From: Saprospiraceae bacterium
GTDB lineage: Bacteria > Bacteroidota > Bacteroidia > Chitinophagales > Saprospiraceae
Reading direction: 5' to 3'
DNA: 7,763 bases
NCBI GenBank assembly: GCA_020630895.1
Contig: JAHDII010000147.1
Span: 1 to 7,763 of the forward strand
The notes under the pieces are model-generated. The model did not search any database and had not been told where the DNA came from. It saw only the letters and a program-made list of their open reading frames with translations. The position numbers were made by a program, and so were the translations under genes. This document shows, in pieces, positions 5,390 to 7,763 of the stretch. Position 1 is the stretch's first letter; each line of letters begins with the position of its first letter.

Positions 5390-7763
5390 TTATTTATTTA
5401 AAAAATTCAATAATTTTTGTTGTGTTTCCTCTCTTTCCAATTGCCAACTGATAAAAGAAAGGGGAAAAATTTCAAGTCCTGTTCTATATAATAAACGATA
5501 TTGTTCTAATTGATAAGCCTTTTCAAAAGCTCCAGGATAACCAATTAAATCAATTACTTTTGTTTTTCCATTATGAGTAATAATCACATCCATTTCTAAA
5601 CCTGCTACTTTGTGGTTTTTTAAAATATGTGTTATTCCCAATTTTTTCAATTCTTTTTCTATTTCTAAAAGAAACTCATCTAATATTATAGATGTATAAG
5701 ATGGCGTTTTGGTTGTATCTCTTGAAACATTCGTGATGTATAAAGATAATAAATCTTTTGGATTCAAATGTTGAATATCACAAGAAATAAAAATATGCTG
5801 CTTTTGTTTAGCTCTTGTAATAGCTACATTAAAAACATCTGTTTTATTGATATATCCAATAGCTTGACGAGGTGTTTCATTATCTATGGTAAAAGATAAA
5901 AACATAATATCTCTTTCTTCTCCTTGAAAAGAATGTGGCGTTCCAATTAAAATACGATGTTTTTCTATGTCCAATAAATCAAAATGTTCATTGATTTGCT
6001 GTTTTAAAAATTCTACTTGTGTTCTAAAGGGAGATAATATTCCTATTGATGAAATTTTATTGTTGTCTTGTTGCTCTTCTTGAATAATTTGCTTTATTTT
6101 TTCAATAATTTGTTCTGCTTCTATTTTATTTTTTCCGCTTTTTTCTCTTTTTCCATTTATAAAATAAACCCATACATTTTTATTTTGATCTGTAATAGGT
6201 GTAGAGTTCATTACATTTAAAGAATTATTATAAAAATGTTCATTACTAAAACGAATAATATCTGGTTCACTTCTAAAATGTTCATTCAACATTTGTACTT
6301 GTGACGAAGATTGTACTTTTTCAAGAGCAATATCTAAAATGGAATGTTCTCTATAATTCAATACATCATCTTCTATATTATCCGTTATTAATTTTTGTTG
6401 TAAAGAATATTGTTCATTACGAGATAAAAAAGAAATATGTCGCAATTGTTTAGGATCTCCAACAATTACTATTTTTTTACCTCTTTGTAAAACAGGCAAA
6501 GCACTACTAATATCGCATTGAGTCGCTTCGTCAATAATGACTAAATCAAACAATTCTTTTTCTAAAGGTAATACTTTGTGAACATCTTGAAAATTGACCA
6601 ACCAAACAGGAAAAGCTCTTAATATTTTTTTCAAATCAATATCATCAAATAATTCTTTTCTTTTAGTTCCTGTTCTAGCTTTAAGTGATTTTAATAATTT
6701 TTTCACCCCATCATAATAAAAATCAATAAGTTTTTGTTTGGAAAAATTAATTTTATGTTTCAATTTTTGAGCGATCAAAACATCTCTTGAATGTAACGCA
6801 TTATAATATTGTTTATAGATTTTTTCAATTTTAATAGATTTTTTAATTTCTATTTTTAGTAATTTTTTTCTAAAATTATAAAACCACATTTTTTTATTTA
6901 ATAAAAAATTCCCTTTATCTAATTCATATTGTTCTCTTTTAATAATTTGTTTTTCAATTGATATAATTTTTGTATTGATAGTTTGGATTTTCTTTTGAAT
7001 ATTTTTTTCATCTAAAGAAGAAAAATGTTTGGTATTAAAATTCAATAATGTTTCAATATTATTTTTTAATTTTTTTAAATAATCTCTTCTTCCTGCACGT
7101 ACTAATATTTCAGGAAGTTGCATATCTTGCTCTAGTTTATTTGCTATTACATCAACCGCTTGATTTTTTTTAGATGTAATTAAAACCGTTTTACCTTGTG
7201 CCACGGCATCACAAGCAATAGCTGCAATGGTAAATGATTTGCCTGTTCCTGGAGGACCAATAACTATTGAGATATCTTCTTGAGTATTCCTACAAATTTC
7301 TGCTTGTGCATGACTTAATAAAACAGGAGCATAAATAGTATTTTTTGTTTTATTATTTGATGATGAATATTTTGAATTGAATAAATTTTCTAAGGGAGTA
7401 GAAAAATTATTTTTTGTTTCTAATTCTTTTAATTCGCTAATTATTCCTCTATTTCCAAAAGATTTTTTCATAATTCCAACACCTGATGCGGGAATTATTT
7501 TATATGATTTATTTTTTCTGCTTTTAAGAAATTCTTGAATTTCTTTTTCAGAATAACAATCCGGAAATTTTAATATTTCAGAAGGATTTATTGCTGAAAA
7601 ATTATTTTTTATAATATCATGAATAAAAACACAATCATCAAATTGAATAAAATTATCATTCATTTTTTCTGCCATTAATTCTCTAGCAGTTTTAGAATTT
7701 CCTTCTGTATTCGCAAATTGAAAAAAGAATGGATTAAAAATATGATGTTCTTCTTTTATTTTT
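5390..7763 (-). CDS. Superfamily 1 helicase with C-terminal Vsr/PD-(D/E)XK-like domain (5' end outside window)
   Basis: An ATP-dependent DNA or RNA helicase of the Upf1/DNA2-like SF1 type (AAA_11/AAA_12). Numbered from the in-frame Met at 7673-7675, motifs are: Q-motif-like SHAQAEI (121-127), Walker A GPPGTGKS (140-147), motif II IIDEAT (380-385), motif III GDPKQL (406-411), motif IV NEHFRS (464-469), SPFRTQ (548-553), motif V GTPHSFQGEERD (578-589) and motif VI NVAITRAK (616-623). A Lys-rich coiled-coil-like insert lies at about 220-300. Residues 658-761 look like a Vsr/DUF559-type nuclease fold: helix LDEFLLEIEKELKKLG, MDVIITHNGKTKVIDLIG, then RLLYRTGL and PLSFISW. The frame stays open upstream of that Met for 29 codons (including NPFFFQFANTEGNSKTAREL) to the window edge, so the true start lies outside. 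Likely roles are repair or phage defence; the nucleic acid substrate is unknown. Confidence 0.9.
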   Translation of the reverse strand, partial: KIKEEHHIFNPFFFQFANTEGNSKTARELMAEKMNDNFIQFDDCVFIHDIIKNNFSAINPSEILKFPDCYSEKEIQEFLKSRKNKSYKIIPASGVGIMKKSFGNRGIISELKELETKNNFSTPLENLFNSKYSSSNNKTKNTIYAPVLLSHAQAEICRNTQEDISIVIGPPGTGKSFTIAAIACDAVAQGKTVLITSKKNQAVDVIANKLEQDMQLPEILVRAGRRDYLKKLKNNIETLLNFNTKHFSSLDEKNIQKKIQTINTKIISIEKQIIKREQYELDKGNFLLNKKMWFYNFRKKLLKIEIKKSIKIEKIYKQYYNALHSRDVLIAQKLKHKINFSKQKLIDFYYDGVKKLLKSLKARTGTKRKELFDDIDLKKILRAFPVWLVNFQDVHKVLPLEKELFDLVIIDEATQCDISSALPVLQRGKKIVIVGDPKQLRHISFLSRNEQYSLQQKLITDNIEDDVLNYREHSILDIALEKVQSSSQVQMLNEHFRSEPDIIRFSNEHFYNNSLNVMNSTPITDQNKNVWVYFINGKREKSGKNKIEAEQIIEKIKQIIQEEQQDNNKISSIGILSPFRTQVEFLKQQINEHFDLLDIEKHRILIGTPHSFQGEERDIMFLSFTIDNETPRQAIGYINKTDVFNVAITRAKQKQHIFISCDIQHLNPKDLLSLYITNVSRDTTKTPSYTSIILDEFLLEIEKELKKLGITHILKNHKVAGLEMDVIITHNGKTKVIDLIGYPGAFEKAYQLEQYRLLYRTGLEIFPLSFISWQLEREETQQKLLNFLNK

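Noticed and set aside
1..7763. CRISPR array, tRNA, rRNA, insertion sequence or toxin-antitoxin pair
   Set aside because: No regularly spaced repeats, cloverleaf, transposase motifs with terminal repeats, or small paired genes were seen on either strand.

Overview
The window looks like chromosomal DNA of a low-GC Bacteroidota bacterium, of the Cytophagales or Flavobacteriia type; I cannot place it more closely. Three things point there. The promoters fit the Bacteroidota pattern TTG-N19/20-TAnnTTTG. Starts lack Shine-Dalgarno sequences and follow A/T-rich leaders. The proteins (CBS protein ending in LNV, alpha/beta hydrolase with a GLFGALSNFEG start, Pro-rich TonB-like protein) are of kinds common in that phylum.

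Layout, left to right. 1-195: a plus-strand terminator for a gene outside the window, then AT-rich spacer. 196-858 (-): CBS-pair protein with an ACT-like C-terminal part. 855-959 (-): an unlisted 34-codon open stretch with no start codon, overlapping the CBS start by ATGA; it looks like the tail of a decayed gene. 960-1236: very AT-rich, no convincing gene. 1237-1296: two back-to-back promoters. 1316-2089 (+): alpha/beta hydrolase. 2140-2904 and 2927-4036 (-): a PhoA-type alkaline phosphatase lipoprotein followed 22 bp later by a seven-helix membrane protein, probably one operon, with its own promoter (4143-4172) and a leader able to fold into a long hairpin. 4207-4268: a 62-bp perfect palindrome serving as terminator. 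4275-5258 (-): TonB-like energy transducer with no ExbB/ExbD beside it. 5390-7763 (-): superfamily 1 helicase with a C-terminal Vsr/PD-(D/E)XK-like domain; its 5' end lies beyond the right edge.

How the genes fit together. The only clear functional unit is phosphatase plus membrane protein: an envelope phosphomonoesterase made with an integral membrane partner of unknown role. The TonB-like protein would work at the inner membrane and periplasm. The helicase could belong to DNA repair or phage defence, because fusions of SF1 helicases with Vsr-like domains occur in defence genes such as Hhe. The part visible here does not prove a defence system. I found no CRISPR array, RNA gene, insertion sequence or clearly new multi-gene system. 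The most interesting items are the helicase-nuclease fusion, the gene remnant before the CBS gene, the structured phosphatase leader and the long palindromic terminator.
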